DNA of 64,000 nucleotides, from NCBI RefSeq assembly GCF_000355905.1, contig NZ_APLF01000001.1:62001-126000 (forward strand). The letters are read 5' to 3'. Made by a program: the position numbers and the translations under genes. A model generated the notes under the pieces. The model worked only from the letters and a program-made list of their open reading frames with translations. It ran no database searches and was not told where the DNA came from. Each line of letters opens with the position of its first letter. The stretch's first letter is position 1. This stretch comes from Psychroflexus gondwanensis ACAM 44 (GTDB lineage: Bacteria; Bacteroidota; Bacteroidia; Flavobacteriales; Flavobacteriaceae). Of the stretch, positions 53,684 through 62,786 are shown piece by piece.

Positions 53684-54943
53684 TTATTCGGTTCTTAAGG
53701 CATCCACAGGTTTTACGCGTATTGCATTTTGAGCAGGAATAAACCCAGCTAAAAGACCTGAGACGATGAGTATACTTAATGCTATAATGACGGTAACTAA
53801 ATCTACACTAGGGTTGGCAAACGGAATATCTGCACCTTTGGGAAGGAGTGCATTAACTATTGCTAACACTCCAGTTGCGAATATTATACCCGTCATACCT
53901 GCAATAATTGTTAAGAATACAGATTCAAATAAAACCTGTCCTCTTATTTGCCAAGGGGTTGCTCCTAGGGCTCGTCTAACTCCAATTTCATTTGTTCTTT
54001 CTTTCACCACGATAAGCATTATATTACTAATCCCTATAACACCTGAAAGTAAAATAAGGATCCCTACAAAATAGGCGACAGCATTTAACGCAATGAAAAG
54101 TCCAGAAACTTTTGAATATTGTTCGAATAGGTCAAAATTTCCAATGGCTCTATCATCCTCTGGAGCGATATTATGATTTCTTTTTATAATATCAAATACC
54201 TGAGACTTTAGTTTGGTAATCGAGTTATTATCCTCTGCGGTGATAGCCATCCAACCTACTGTTTGCCCCATATTAAAGGCTTGAGAATAGGCTGTGAATG
54301 GAACATAAATTTGTTTTTGGTCCTCCTCGGCATTACCTCCTCCTAAACCTCTTTTTTTATAGACGCCTATGACCATGAAGTTCACTCCTTGTACTTTCAC
54401 ATAAGTACCTATTGGATCTTCGTCAAAATCATAAAGCCCTTTAATAACACCTTCCCCAATGACTGCTACTTTACGTTTATTTTCGATATCATTCTGGTTT
54501 AGAAATCTACCTTTTAAGATTTTCATTGGCTCTTGAAACTGGATATCTGGATAATCCCCATAAACGTTAAACGCACCACTTTTAAGGCCCCTTACAACAT
54601 TATTATCTCCGCCAAAACCTCCAAGCTGATTTCTTGGAGAAACATACTTTAGACCATTAACTTCTCTCTTAATTTCTGCAACATCATTAAGTTCAAAATT
54701 ATATCGACGTCCTTTTGGTAAGCCATTGTAGGATTTAGAAACTGTCTGAGACCACATAAACATGGAATTAGAAGAAATCCCATCAAATATCTGTTTGACT
54801 CCATTCTCTAGGCCATTCCCTGCAGCCAGTAAAATCACAAGAATAAAAATACCCCAGAATACTCCAAAGGCAGTCAGTATCGTTCTAAATAAATTAGACG
54901 TTAAGGACTCAATGACTTCATTCCATTTGTCTCTATTAAACAT
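53684..54943 (-). CDS. MacB-like ABC transporter permease (second)
   Basis: 419 residues with MacB_PCD and FtsX domains. One membrane helix comes near the N-terminus (LTAFGVFWGIFILVILLAAGNGL), then a large periplasmic domain (about 50-280), then three C-terminal helices (AVAYFVGILILLSGVIGISNIMLIVVKERTNEIGVRRALGATPWQI). The mutual similarity to the neighbouring permease (414 residues) suggests a heterodimer. ATP comes from the separate ATPase, unlike E. coli MacB where the domains are fused. Confidence 0.9.
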   Translation of the reverse strand: MFNRDKWNEVIESLTSNLFRTILTAFGVFWGIFILVILLAAGNGLENGVKQIFDGISSNSMFMWSQTVSKSYNGLPKGRRYNFELNDVAEIKREVNGLKYVSPRNQLGGFGGDNNVVRGLKSGAFNVYGDYPDIQFQEPMKILKGRFLNQNDIENKRKVAVIGEGVIKGLYDFDEDPIGTYVKVQGVNFMVIGVYKKRGLGGGNAEEDQKQIYVPFTAYSQAFNMGQTVGWMAITAEDNNSITKLKSQVFDIIKRNHNIAPEDDRAIGNFDLFEQYSKVSGLFIALNAVAYFVGILILLSGVIGISNIMLIVVKERTNEIGVRRALGATPWQIRGQVLFESVFLTIIAGMTGIIFATGVLAIVNALLPKGADIPFANPSVDLVTVIIALSILIVSGLLAGFIPAQNAIRVKPVDALRTE

Positions 54944-54944
54944 A

Positions 54945-56189
54945 TTATTCGTCTCTTAATGCATCTATCGGTTTAATTCTTGCTCCTCTCCAAGCGGGAA
55001 AGAAACCAGCAATTGCTCCGGCTGCTATTAATAATATCAATGTGGAAACTGCAATACTGAAGTTTACACTTGGGTTTCTAATAAAATCTAACTCTATATA
55101 AGGTCCTACAATTTCTAAAAGGGCAAGGCCAAATATCAATCCAAATAGACCAGACACGGAAGTAACAAATATAGACTCATGCAAAATCATACCTACTATG
55201 GAAAGGGGTTCAGCTCCAAGAGCTTTTCTAATCCCAATTTCTTTGGTACGTTCTTTTACGATAATGAGCATAATATTACTTACACCAATAATCCCAGCTA
55301 GTAAAGTGGCAATACCAACACCCCAGAAAAATATTTTCATAGCATTTATTAGCAGATATATTTCTTTAGTGTTTTCTATATTGTTGCTTATAAATAATGC
55401 ACTTTCATCTTTAGGGTCTATCTGTAGTTTAGATTTTAACATTTGTTCGATCTGGGCTGCAAAAGCATTAGATTGCTTTAAGGCTAGGTCGTAATTCTCT
55501 TCTTTAGGGAGAGTATAGCCCATAGATCTGATATCTGTTCCTGCTCCAAAAACAATTTGAGCTGTTGAAATAGGAACGTAGACTCTAGTTTCTTCTCTAT
55601 CCCCACCTGGATCCGTGAATACACCAATAACTTTAAAATTAAGTCCTGATACTTCTATGTATTCGCCTATTGGTGACTTGTCTTTAAAAAGGTCTTTTTT
55701 GGCTCTGTTTCCTATAACCGCATACTTTTCTTTAGCCTTTACATCGTTCATGTTGATAAATCGCCCTTCTATAATATCTGCTTTCTCCAAAAATTGATAA
55801 TCTGGTAAAATTCCTTCTACACGATAACTTCCTGATTCGTTTCCGTAAGATACTAAACCAGCAAAAATCTGATATAAAGAAGAGGCAAATTCAATTTCTT
55901 GATCGGTTTCTCTATTGACCAAAGCGTAGTCTTCATTTGTAAGTTGGATGCGCCGATCTTTATTAAATCCTTTATAAGCAATACTGGTTGAACCTGGATA
56001 AATATTAATAATATTCTCAGCATCATTCTGAAATTGTTTCTCAACTCCATTTTGAAATCCTACACTTACGCCTAATAATACTACTAAAATGAATATCCCA
56101 GAAGCTACAGAAACTCCTGTAAGAAAAGTTCTTAGTTTATTTTTTGAAATGGTTTCAAACACTTCTTGCCAACGTTCTAAACTAAACAT
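54945..56189 (-). CDS. MacB-like ABC transporter permease (first)
   Basis: 414 residues, same architecture as its neighbour: N-terminal helix (FLTGVSVASGIFILVVLLGVSVGF), periplasmic MacB core (about 50-270), and C-terminal FtsX block (GIIGVSNIMLIIVKERTKEIGIRKALGAEPLSIVGM). The start overlaps the ATPase gene end by 8 bases and the stop is 1 base before the next permease's ATG, so expression is tightly coupled. Confidence 0.9.
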   Translation of the reverse strand: MFSLERWQEVFETISKNKLRTFLTGVSVASGIFILVVLLGVSVGFQNGVEKQFQNDAENIINIYPGSTSIAYKGFNKDRRIQLTNEDYALVNRETDQEIEFASSLYQIFAGLVSYGNESGSYRVEGILPDYQFLEKADIIEGRFINMNDVKAKEKYAVIGNRAKKDLFKDKSPIGEYIEVSGLNFKVIGVFTDPGGDREETRVYVPISTAQIVFGAGTDIRSMGYTLPKEENYDLALKQSNAFAAQIEQMLKSKLQIDPKDESALFISNNIENTKEIYLLINAMKIFFWGVGIATLLAGIIGVSNIMLIIVKERTKEIGIRKALGAEPLSIVGMILHESIFVTSVSGLFGLIFGLALLEIVGPYIELDFIRNPSVNFSIAVSTLILLIAAGAIAGFFPAWRGARIKPIDALRDE

Positions 56190-56883
56190 CTTGCATTGCT
56201 CTTACTTGGGTTATTTTTCTATCATCTATAATGACTCCATCTTTTAGGTTCACTATTCGCTTAGTCATTTGAGCAATATCTTTCTCGTGAGTAACTATTA
56301 AAATAGTCCTACCTTCATCATTTATTTTTTGGATTAAATCCATGATTTCATAAGATGTTTTCGAATCTAAAGCTCCGGTTAACTCATCTGCAAGTAGAAC
56401 TTTTGGATCACTCGCTAATGCTCTTGCAATGGCAACTCTTTGTTTTTGCCCTCCCGAAAGTTCATTAGGCTTATGAGTCGCCCAATCTGCAAGACCTACT
56501 TTTTTAAGATAAGCCATAGACCTTTCCATCCGTTCTGCTCTTTTCATACCTTGGTAGAACAAAGGAAGAGCTACATTGTCTAAAGCAGATTTATAATTAA
56601 TCAAATTGAAAGATTGAAAGATAAATCCTAAAAACTTATTTCTATATTGAGCGGCAAGTTTCTCATTAAGGTTTTTGATTGGCACACCGTCTAACGTATA
56701 TGAACCTTGGTCTGCTTCATCAAGCATTCCAAGAATGTTAAGAAGAGTAGACTTGCCAGACCCAGAAGATCCCATGATAGCAACTAATTCTCCTTCTTCT
56801 ACGTTAAAATTTATTCCCTTCAACACGTGAAGAGAGTTCTTTCCCATTTTGTAGGACTTATGCAAATCTTTAATTTCTATCAT
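56182..56883 (-). CDS. MacB/LolD-like ABC transporter ATPase
   Basis: 233 residues. Walker A GSSGSGKST (about 38-46), Q-loop in LGFIFQSFNLINYKSALDN, signature LSGGQKQRVAIARALA, Walker B VLLADELTGALDS and the H-loop VTHEKD are complete. It is the first gene of the five-gene exporter operon and powers both permeases. The promoter region is the 122-base gap shared with folB; in it AAATGTTA occurs twice (56914-56921, 56923-56930), significance unknown. Confidence 0.94.
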   Translation of the reverse strand: MIEIKDLHKSYKMGKNSLHVLKGINFNVEEGELVAIMGSSGSGKSTLLNILGMLDEADQGSYTLDGVPIKNLNEKLAAQYRNKFLGFIFQSFNLINYKSALDNVALPLFYQGMKRAERMERSMAYLKKVGLADWATHKPNELSGGQKQRVAIARALASDPKVLLADELTGALDSKTSYEIMDLIQKINDEGRTILIVTHEKDIAQMTKRIVNLKDGVIIDDRKITQVRAMQDV

Positions 56884-57005
56884 AATTGAGTAGTTACTTC
56901 TATTAAGACATGTAAATGTTAGAAATGTTACAGAGCGGCTTGTTATTAAAGTGTTAAAATTTAAATAATATTTATGAAACTAGATACGTTTATGGTTTAG
57001 ATAAA

Positions 57006-57398
57006 TTGAAAGCAGGGTTATATTTGTTTAAAAAACCTTTGGACACAATCAATTTAAACAACATAAGAGTTTATGCCTATCACGGCTGTTTACCAGAAGA
57101 AACCAAAATAGGAAGTGATTATAGAGTGGATATAAGCGTTGATGCAAATCTGGATATATCAGCAAAATCAGACGAGCTCTCTGATACAGTAGACTATGTT
57201 CATCTCAATAAAATCGTAAAGGAAGAAATGGCTATAGCTTCTAAACTTCTGGAGCATGTCGCTAAGCGCATTATAGACAGAATATTCTCTGAACTCGAGA
57301 TGGTGAAAAAGGCAAAAGTAAAAGTTGCAAAAGTAAATCCACCATTGGGAGGCGATGTGGAGGATGTCAACATTACTTTATCTAAAAAAAGGGATTGA
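57006..57398 (+). CDS. folB: Dihydroneopterin aldolase
   Basis: Folate biosynthesis enzyme that converts dihydroneopterin to 6-hydroxymethyl-dihydropterin and glycolaldehyde. About 119-130 residues. INLNNIRVYAYHGCLPEETKIGSDYRVDISV is the FolB/FolX core, with the catalytic Lys near the C-terminus (KVAKVNPPLGGDVEDVNI). No ATG lies before the core: possible starts are TTG at 57006, 57024 or 57039. The last gives DTINLNNIRV, closest to the usual N-terminus, so 57039 may be the true start. A tRNA-Cys gene follows 63 bases later. Confidence 0.9.
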   Translation: MKAGLYLFKKPLDTINLNNIRVYAYHGCLPEETKIGSDYRVDISVDANLDISAKSDELSDTVDYVHLNKIVKEEMAIASKLLEHVAKRIIDRIFSELEMVKKAKVKVAKVNPPLGGDVEDVNITLSKKRD

Positions 57399-57418
57399 AT
57401 CTAATTCCTAGATTAGCA

Positions 57419-57447
57419 TTGGGGATAAAAAAAATTTCTTAAATTTG
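57419..57447 (+). promoter_or_regulatory. Promoter of tRNA-Cys
   Basis: TTG (57419-57421), an 18-base spacer and TAAATTTG (57440-57447) match the Bacteroidetes -33/-7 consensus in both elements and spacing. Transcription would start a few bases before the tRNA at 57462. Confidence 0.6.
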
Positions 57448-57461
57448 CAGTCTTCGAAAAA

Positions 57462-57532
57462 GGTGTCGTGGCCGAGTGGCTAGGCAGTGGTCTGCAAAAC
57501 CATCTACAGCGGTTCGAATCCGCTCGACACCT
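57462..57532 (+). tRNA. tRNA-Cys (anticodon GCA)
   Basis: 71 nt. Acceptor GGTGTCG pairs with CGACACC (57525-57531), followed by discriminator T, as expected for Cys. The D stem is GCC/GGC; the anticodon loop CTGCAAA has GCA; the T arm is GCGG-TTCGAAT-CCGC. No CCA is encoded. It has its own promoter and terminator. Confidence 0.95.
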
Positions 57533-57549
57533 CTTCTAACTGATATAAA

Positions 57550-57577
57550 AAAGCCCAATAAGTATTGGGCTTTTTTC
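57550..57577 (+). terminator. Terminator shared by tRNA-Cys and the LysE-type gene
   Basis: Stem AAGCCCAATA (57551-57560) / TATTGGGCTT (57563-57572), with T-run on the plus strand and A-run on the left side, so it can end transcripts from both directions. The LysE-type stop is at 57580. Confidence 0.85.
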
Positions 57578-57579
57578 AT

Positions 57580-58272
57580 CTAAAACTCATCGACTTTATA
57601 AGAAACGTTTTCTAAATTTTTTTCAATTTCCTCTATTTCCTTTGGAATGAGACCTCTAAGTATTAAAATCAATCCAAATATAATTAACAGAAAACTGATT
57701 CCCTTTTTAAATAATGTGATTCGCCTAGGCGTTAGCTTATTATTCAGTTTTTTAGCTAGCAGTATTTTTAAAACATCAACGAGTAAATACGTCACAATTA
57801 TGCTTGTAAAGAAAATAACTAGCCTTGATGCTTCCATTTCTAAAGAGGGGCCGAATATGATAAGCAGTCCTAGCCAAAATCCTAAAACCCCTATATTGAT
57901 AAAATTGAGCAAAAACCCTTTAGCGACAATTCCAAGATAGTCTTTGCGCTTCAGCTTTTGGACTTCAAAATCGGCTTTGGTATAGGTTGCGTTTTTAGCT
58001 TTTATATAGGCGATAAGTCCGTAAATGGTTAATACCCCTCCTCCAAATATAAACAGGCCAGGGTCGTCTTTTATACTGCGAAGTAATTGATTTGTACTAA
58101 AATAAGCGATAAATATAAAAACAATATCTGCAAGAATAACACCTATATCAAAGGCAAAAGCAGCTTTAAAACCCCTTATGGCTGCAGTCTCTAACAGAAT
58201 GAAAAAAGCGGGTCCCACCATAAAGGCTAAAAAAAAACCTAAAGGGATTCCTGAAAGTATATCTTGCAACAT
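57580..58272 (-). CDS. LysE family amino-acid exporter
   Basis: 230 residues with about six membrane helices. The N-terminus is GIPLGFFLAFMVGPAFFILLETAAIRGFKAAFAFDIGVILADIVFI, the typical LysE/RhtB core with GP in the first hairpin. Exports amino acids or related small solutes; substrate not predictable. A TAACTTTG box lies on the minus strand at 58296-58303, 24 bases before the start. Confidence 0.88.
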   Translation of the reverse strand: MLQDILSGIPLGFFLAFMVGPAFFILLETAAIRGFKAAFAFDIGVILADIVFIFIAYFSTNQLLRSIKDDPGLFIFGGGVLTIYGLIAYIKAKNATYTKADFEVQKLKRKDYLGIVAKGFLLNFINIGVLGFWLGLLIIFGPSLEMEASRLVIFFTSIIVTYLLVDVLKILLAKKLNNKLTPRRITLFKKGISFLLIIFGLILILRGLIPKEIEEIEKNLENVSYKVDEF

Positions 58273-58314
58273 TTAGTTATGTCTATAAGTTTCCTCAAAG
58301 TTAGCAAATTGTGT

Positions 58315-60009
58315 CTAACTTGGTTTTTTTATATCCTTTAGATTCAGTTGTACCGTGATGTTTCCATCCCACTCATTCTCTTCTATAGTATATACAATAT
58401 CAAATTTTTCATCTTTTTTCATCAGATCTTTTTTATCTCCCAATCCAAAACCTATCGCTGTAAATACAATTCCATTTTGAATTAAGTTCGCCTTCAAATG
58501 TAAGCCTTCTTCTCCCAAGGCCTTTACAAATCCTGTTGTTGACATATTTCTAGTGACAAATGTGGGTTTCATATTTCTTGGTCCAAAAGGGGCAAACTGC
58601 TTGAGGATTCTAATAAGTTTAGGGGTGATGTCTTCAAAAGCGATTTCAGAATCATATAAAATTTCTGGAATGAGAAGCTCAGGATCTATAGTTGATTTTA
58701 CGACCTCCTCGAATTTATTTTTGAAATTTTCAAAATGTCTCTCTTCTAGAGTTAGACCAGCGGCATACTTATGTCCACCAAACTGTTCAATAAATTCAGA
58801 AGAACTCTCTAAAGCATCATAAACATCGAAACCTTTTACAGATCTAGCGGAGGCCGCTAGTTTTTCTCCACTTTTTGTGAAAACTAATGTAGGCCTGTAA
58901 TAAGTTTCTGTGAGCCTTGAAGCGACAATACCAATCACTCCTTTGTGCCAATGGGGTTGATAAACGACTGTGGTGCTTCTTGCTTCTTCTTTTTGCTCCC
59001 TAATCATGTCGAGAGCCTCCTTGGTAATTGACTTGTCTGTCTCTTTACGGCTAGAGTTGTATAACTCAATATCTTTAGCCAAGACCTTTACTTTTTCGTA
59101 ATCGGTTTCACACAGGAGTTCGGTGGCTAAAAGACCGTGCTTCATCCTCCCCGCGGCATTTATACGAGGACCAATCATAAAAACAACATCGGTAATAGTC
59201 AGTTCCCTTTTCTTTGTGTTTTCTAAAATAGCTTTAAAAGCAGGGCGGTTTCTCGAGTTAATGATTTTTAATCCAAAATGAGCTAAAACTCTATTCTCTC
59301 CAGTTATGGGGACAATATCAGAACCTATTGCCGTAGCCACAAGATCCAAATAAATATAAATCTGTTGTTGTGGCTTATTGAGTTTTGCTTGTAAAGCTTG
59401 CACGAGTTTGAAGCCTACTCCGCAACCGCATAATTCATCGTAAGGATAATGACAATCATTTTGTTTAGGATCCAAAACAGCTATAGCGTTTGGAACAGTA
59501 GCTCCCGGCCTATGGTGGTCACAGATAATGAAATTGACGCCTATCGACTTCGCGTAATCAATTTTATCAATAGCTTTTATACCGCAGTCTAAGGCAATGA
59601 TTAGGTCTATTCCTTGTGCTTTGGCATAGTCGATTCCTTGATATGAAATACCATAACCCTCCTCGTATCTATCGGGTATATAACTTAGCACATCAAACCC
59701 TAATTTTTTGAGGTAAGTAGTCATTAAAGCAACGCTGGTAGTTCCATCCACATCGTAGTCACCAAATACCATTACAGGTTTGTTGCTTTCTAAGGTTTCT
59801 AGAATATGTGAAGTTGCTTTTTCCATACCTTTCATTAAAAAGGGATCGTGGAGGTCGTCTAAACTAGGTCTAAAAAAGGTTTTGGCTTTTTCAAAAGTTT
59901 CGACTCCTCTTTTAATGAGGAGTTCTGCGATAGGCAGACTCACACCAATAGCTTTCTGAAGGTGTTCAGCTTTCTGAAAATCGGCTTCTTGAGTTAAAGT
60001 CCAACGCAT
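58315..60009 (-). CDS. recJ: Single-stranded-DNA-specific exonuclease RecJ
   Basis: 564 residues. DHH-family motifs are in order: VFGDYDVDGTTSVAL (about 78-92), ALDCGIKAID, ICDHHRPG (DHH), then DHHA1 with GHKYAAGLTL and a C-terminal OB-like domain. Mn-dependent 5'-3' exonuclease that resects DNA in recombination and mismatch repair. It starts 12 bases after the stop of the AddB-like nuclease gene, so the two repair genes are co-transcribed. Confidence 0.95.
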   Translation of the reverse strand: MRWTLTQEADFQKAEHLQKAIGVSLPIAELLIKRGVETFEKAKTFFRPSLDDLHDPFLMKGMEKATSHILETLESNKPVMVFGDYDVDGTTSVALMTTYLKKLGFDVLSYIPDRYEEGYGISYQGIDYAKAQGIDLIIALDCGIKAIDKIDYAKSIGVNFIICDHHRPGATVPNAIAVLDPKQNDCHYPYDELCGCGVGFKLVQALQAKLNKPQQQIYIYLDLVATAIGSDIVPITGENRVLAHFGLKIINSRNRPAFKAILENTKKRELTITDVVFMIGPRINAAGRMKHGLLATELLCETDYEKVKVLAKDIELYNSSRKETDKSITKEALDMIREQKEEARSTTVVYQPHWHKGVIGIVASRLTETYYRPTLVFTKSGEKLAASARSVKGFDVYDALESSSEFIEQFGGHKYAAGLTLEERHFENFKNKFEEVVKSTIDPELLIPEILYDSEIAFEDITPKLIRILKQFAPFGPRNMKPTFVTRNMSTTGFVKALGEEGLHLKANLIQNGIVFTAIGFGLGDKKDLMKKDEKFDIVYTIEENEWDGNITVQLNLKDIKKPS

Positions 60010-60021
60010 GATAGATTTTGA

Positions 60022-62724
60022 TTAAACAAGTTTTTCTTTAAATGGGGTTTCGAGATTTAATATCTCTAAAATTAAAGATTCCAATTGAATTTTAAAATCT
60101 GGAAGAAGTGCTTTCAAGTTTAAATTTGTTTTGGTTTGAGAACACGTCATAAATCCGGATTTTAAATTCCTTAACGAAATGATTCCTGCCGTCCCGTTTT
60201 CTCCTAAGTCTTCTTCTTTCAGTAAAGAATAAAATAAGACTTGAAAGGCTTTTGAATATTTATAATCATCGACAAAATGAGTCCAATTTTCGGGGATTTT
60301 CAGATCTTTACTCTCAACTCTGCCCGTTTTATAATCGATAATCCTCAGTTGGTTGTTGCACAAATCTATTCTATCTACGGTTCCTTTCAATTTAATCGGA
60401 AAATCAATATCGTCAATCGTTATTAATTTTTTTGCTTCATTCTCTAGTTCTAAAATTTTTACTTGATTTGACTTTACAAGCTCCTTCTCTTGAACTAAAA
60501 AACGCTTGATTTGTTGTTTAGCAATTTCAAAATCAATTAAATTTTTACCGTTTTGAAGAGCCTCTTTAGGAAACTTTTTTTCAAATAAAGTCTTGATAAC
60601 GTTAGGATATGCTTTAAGCATCTGGTCAATATCCTTAGAGTCTAGAGGTTTGCCTATATAATTCCTATACAAAAGGTCCAGACAATCATGAATAACAGTC
60701 CCTTGTGTCCTGTAAGAAATATCTTCTTCGATTTGGTCTACCTCTTTAATGCCTAAAACATACCTGCGATAAAAGTCAATGGGATTCCGGATGTAAGTTG
60801 TAAGGGCAGATGGAGAAATACCATATTGAAAAAGTGACTCCAATTTCTCTATCATTTGAGGCGTTTTACGAACCTCTTTCAGAACAGTTTTCTTTTGCTC
60901 TGTGTTAGAAACTGCAGTGTGGTTCTTTACCAAATGTTGAGGGGCTTTAAAAATTTCCAATTGAGTCAGAAATCGACTTTTTTCTGCCTTTTCAATTCCT
61001 GAGGTAGCATTATTATAAATAAAATGGCACCGACTAGAGCGCTGTATAAGCCTAAAGAAGTGGTAAGCATAAATAGCATCTTTTTCTTTATAAGTAGGGA
61101 GCTTATAGGCTTTTTTCAGATCGAAAGGGATAAAGCTGTTTTGAGATTTTCCAGAAGGTAAAACGCCTTCATTTAAAGAGGTAATAATAATATTTTTGAA
61201 ATCTAATACTCGACTTTCCAGCATTCCCATTATTTGCAGCCCTTGGTATGGAGACCCTTCGAAATCTAGAGTTTCTGAGGATAATATGTCTAGATAAATG
61301 AGATGAAATACCTTAAAGTCTTTGACTAACTCTGAAGACTCCATCAAATTCTTTAATTTTGTGAATAGCTTTTTGAACCCAAATAAATATTCCATTTGAA
61401 GGACATCAGAAGAGAAATTTGGTTTCAAAATCTCAATGATTTTTAGGCAATTACTGAGAAATTCATTAACAGAGCCATCTTTTATAAAGATACTAAGCTT
61501 GAAAATTGTTAGCAAATCAGAATCAAAAGACTGGCAAGACTCTAAGAAGTCTTCTTTAGATTGAAAAATGATATTGTTTTTATGTATCCGGGTCTCAATA
61601 GATTGTAGCTCTTCTTGATATGCTTTTTTAAGAACAGGATGCCCGCATAGCTCCAACAGTGTTTTAAAATGTAATCGATCTTCATTTTGAGACCTTATTG
61701 TGAATAAGACCTCAAAAAAGGAGACCATATTGGTCTGGTGTAAAGGCAAACCCATGGTGACATTTACTTTTTTTATATTCTCTGGGAGTGAATTTAGGAT
61801 AGGCTGGAGTAAGGTCTCATCCCCTAAAATCAAAGCGGTTTCATTGAGCTCATCCTCACTCATTTTGGATAGAAGGTCACCTACAAGTTTTGCTTGTCCT
61901 ATTTTTTTAGGAACTCCATAGATATTTATTTCTTTTTTATTTAGATAGGAATTGGTTGAGGAGGCCAAACTTTCTAGAGAATAATGTGGCCACGTTTTTG
62001 AATAGTGTCTTAGAAACATGCCAGCAATATGGTTATCATAAAGATAATTGTCGATATCCCAAAAAACCTTCCCTCTATTTTGGTTGAGAATGGTCTGAAA
62101 AATGACTTCTTCGCAGGTATTTAAGGCATTGAAGCCTATTAAATAAAAATTCCTTGAAGAGTTTTTGGTATAAGCTTCTATGTTTTTGACAGCTTCAAGA
62201 TAGGCCATACCTTGGTAGGCCTTGTTTTTGGACTTTAAGTCAGCCTTTAATTCTTGGTAATACTTAGGTAATCTCTCCCAAAATTGAATATAATTTTTGA
62301 CCAATTCTGTTTTCACATCCGATTTCGACCAATGTTCAATATCTTTTATAGCTTTAAGGTTGCCAAAAAACTGATTTGCATCTATTTGATATCGATCTAT
62401 TTCATTAAAATCTTGAATAATAGATTGGCCCCAATTGTAGACTTGATCTATGGGTTCTTGATGGTTTGGGTCTGTATGGTCTTTGTAGATGTTATAAAAT
62501 TCAAATAAAGTTTCTAAATTGTTAATCAGTTTTACTTCAGAAACATCTTCAATGAATTCTTCAATACTTTGAACTGGTGGAACGATAAAGCTTTCGCCTT
62601 GATTTCTCTGTAACAATTCTTTTGAAAAAGCTTGAGCAGCCCTTCGACTGGGTAGGATAAACCGGCAATGGTCTAAGTTGACATTTTGTAATTGAGAAAC
62701 CACATGAGCTATAAAACTTTCCAT
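60022..62724 (-). CDS. PD-(D/E)XK nuclease with AddB-like (helicase-like) body
   Basis: 900 residues. The C-terminal PD-(D/E)XK nuclease (about 640-900) has YRTQGTVIHDCLDLLYRNYIG (conserved His), LKGTVDRIDLCNNQLRIIDYKTG (D and DxK) and SALTTYIRNPIDFYRRYVLG. The front part resembles the UvrD-fold of AddB/RexB, but the P-loop position reads ILPSRRAAQAF, with no GxGKT, so it should not hydrolyse ATP. In Bacteroidetes such proteins pair with an AddA-like helicase encoded elsewhere; none lies in this window. Co-transcribed with recJ. Confidence 0.85.
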   Translation of the reverse strand: MESFIAHVVSQLQNVNLDHCRFILPSRRAAQAFSKELLQRNQGESFIVPPVQSIEEFIEDVSEVKLINNLETLFEFYNIYKDHTDPNHQEPIDQVYNWGQSIIQDFNEIDRYQIDANQFFGNLKAIKDIEHWSKSDVKTELVKNYIQFWERLPKYYQELKADLKSKNKAYQGMAYLEAVKNIEAYTKNSSRNFYLIGFNALNTCEEVIFQTILNQNRGKVFWDIDNYLYDNHIAGMFLRHYSKTWPHYSLESLASSTNSYLNKKEINIYGVPKKIGQAKLVGDLLSKMSEDELNETALILGDETLLQPILNSLPENIKKVNVTMGLPLHQTNMVSFFEVLFTIRSQNEDRLHFKTLLELCGHPVLKKAYQEELQSIETRIHKNNIIFQSKEDFLESCQSFDSDLLTIFKLSIFIKDGSVNEFLSNCLKIIEILKPNFSSDVLQMEYLFGFKKLFTKLKNLMESSELVKDFKVFHLIYLDILSSETLDFEGSPYQGLQIMGMLESRVLDFKNIIITSLNEGVLPSGKSQNSFIPFDLKKAYKLPTYKEKDAIYAYHFFRLIQRSSRCHFIYNNATSGIEKAEKSRFLTQLEIFKAPQHLVKNHTAVSNTEQKKTVLKEVRKTPQMIEKLESLFQYGISPSALTTYIRNPIDFYRRYVLGIKEVDQIEEDISYRTQGTVIHDCLDLLYRNYIGKPLDSKDIDQMLKAYPNVIKTLFEKKFPKEALQNGKNLIDFEIAKQQIKRFLVQEKELVKSNQVKILELENEAKKLITIDDIDFPIKLKGTVDRIDLCNNQLRIIDYKTGRVESKDLKIPENWTHFVDDYKYSKAFQVLFYSLLKEEDLGENGTAGIISLRNLKSGFMTCSQTKTNLNLKALLPDFKIQLESLILEILNLETPFKEKLV

Positions 62725-62738
62725 AGGTTAAAAATAAA

Positions 62739-62764
62739 AAAACACCCCGATATGGGGTGTTTTT
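62739..62764 (-). terminator. Terminator of the OmpA-family gene
   Basis: Stem AAAACACCCC (62739-62748) / GGGGTGTTTT (62754-62763), loop GATAT, followed on the minus strand by a T-run. It sits between the OmpA-family stop (62787) and the nuclease start. Confidence 0.85.
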
Positions 62765-62786
62765 AAAAATTATTTTTTTAAATAAG

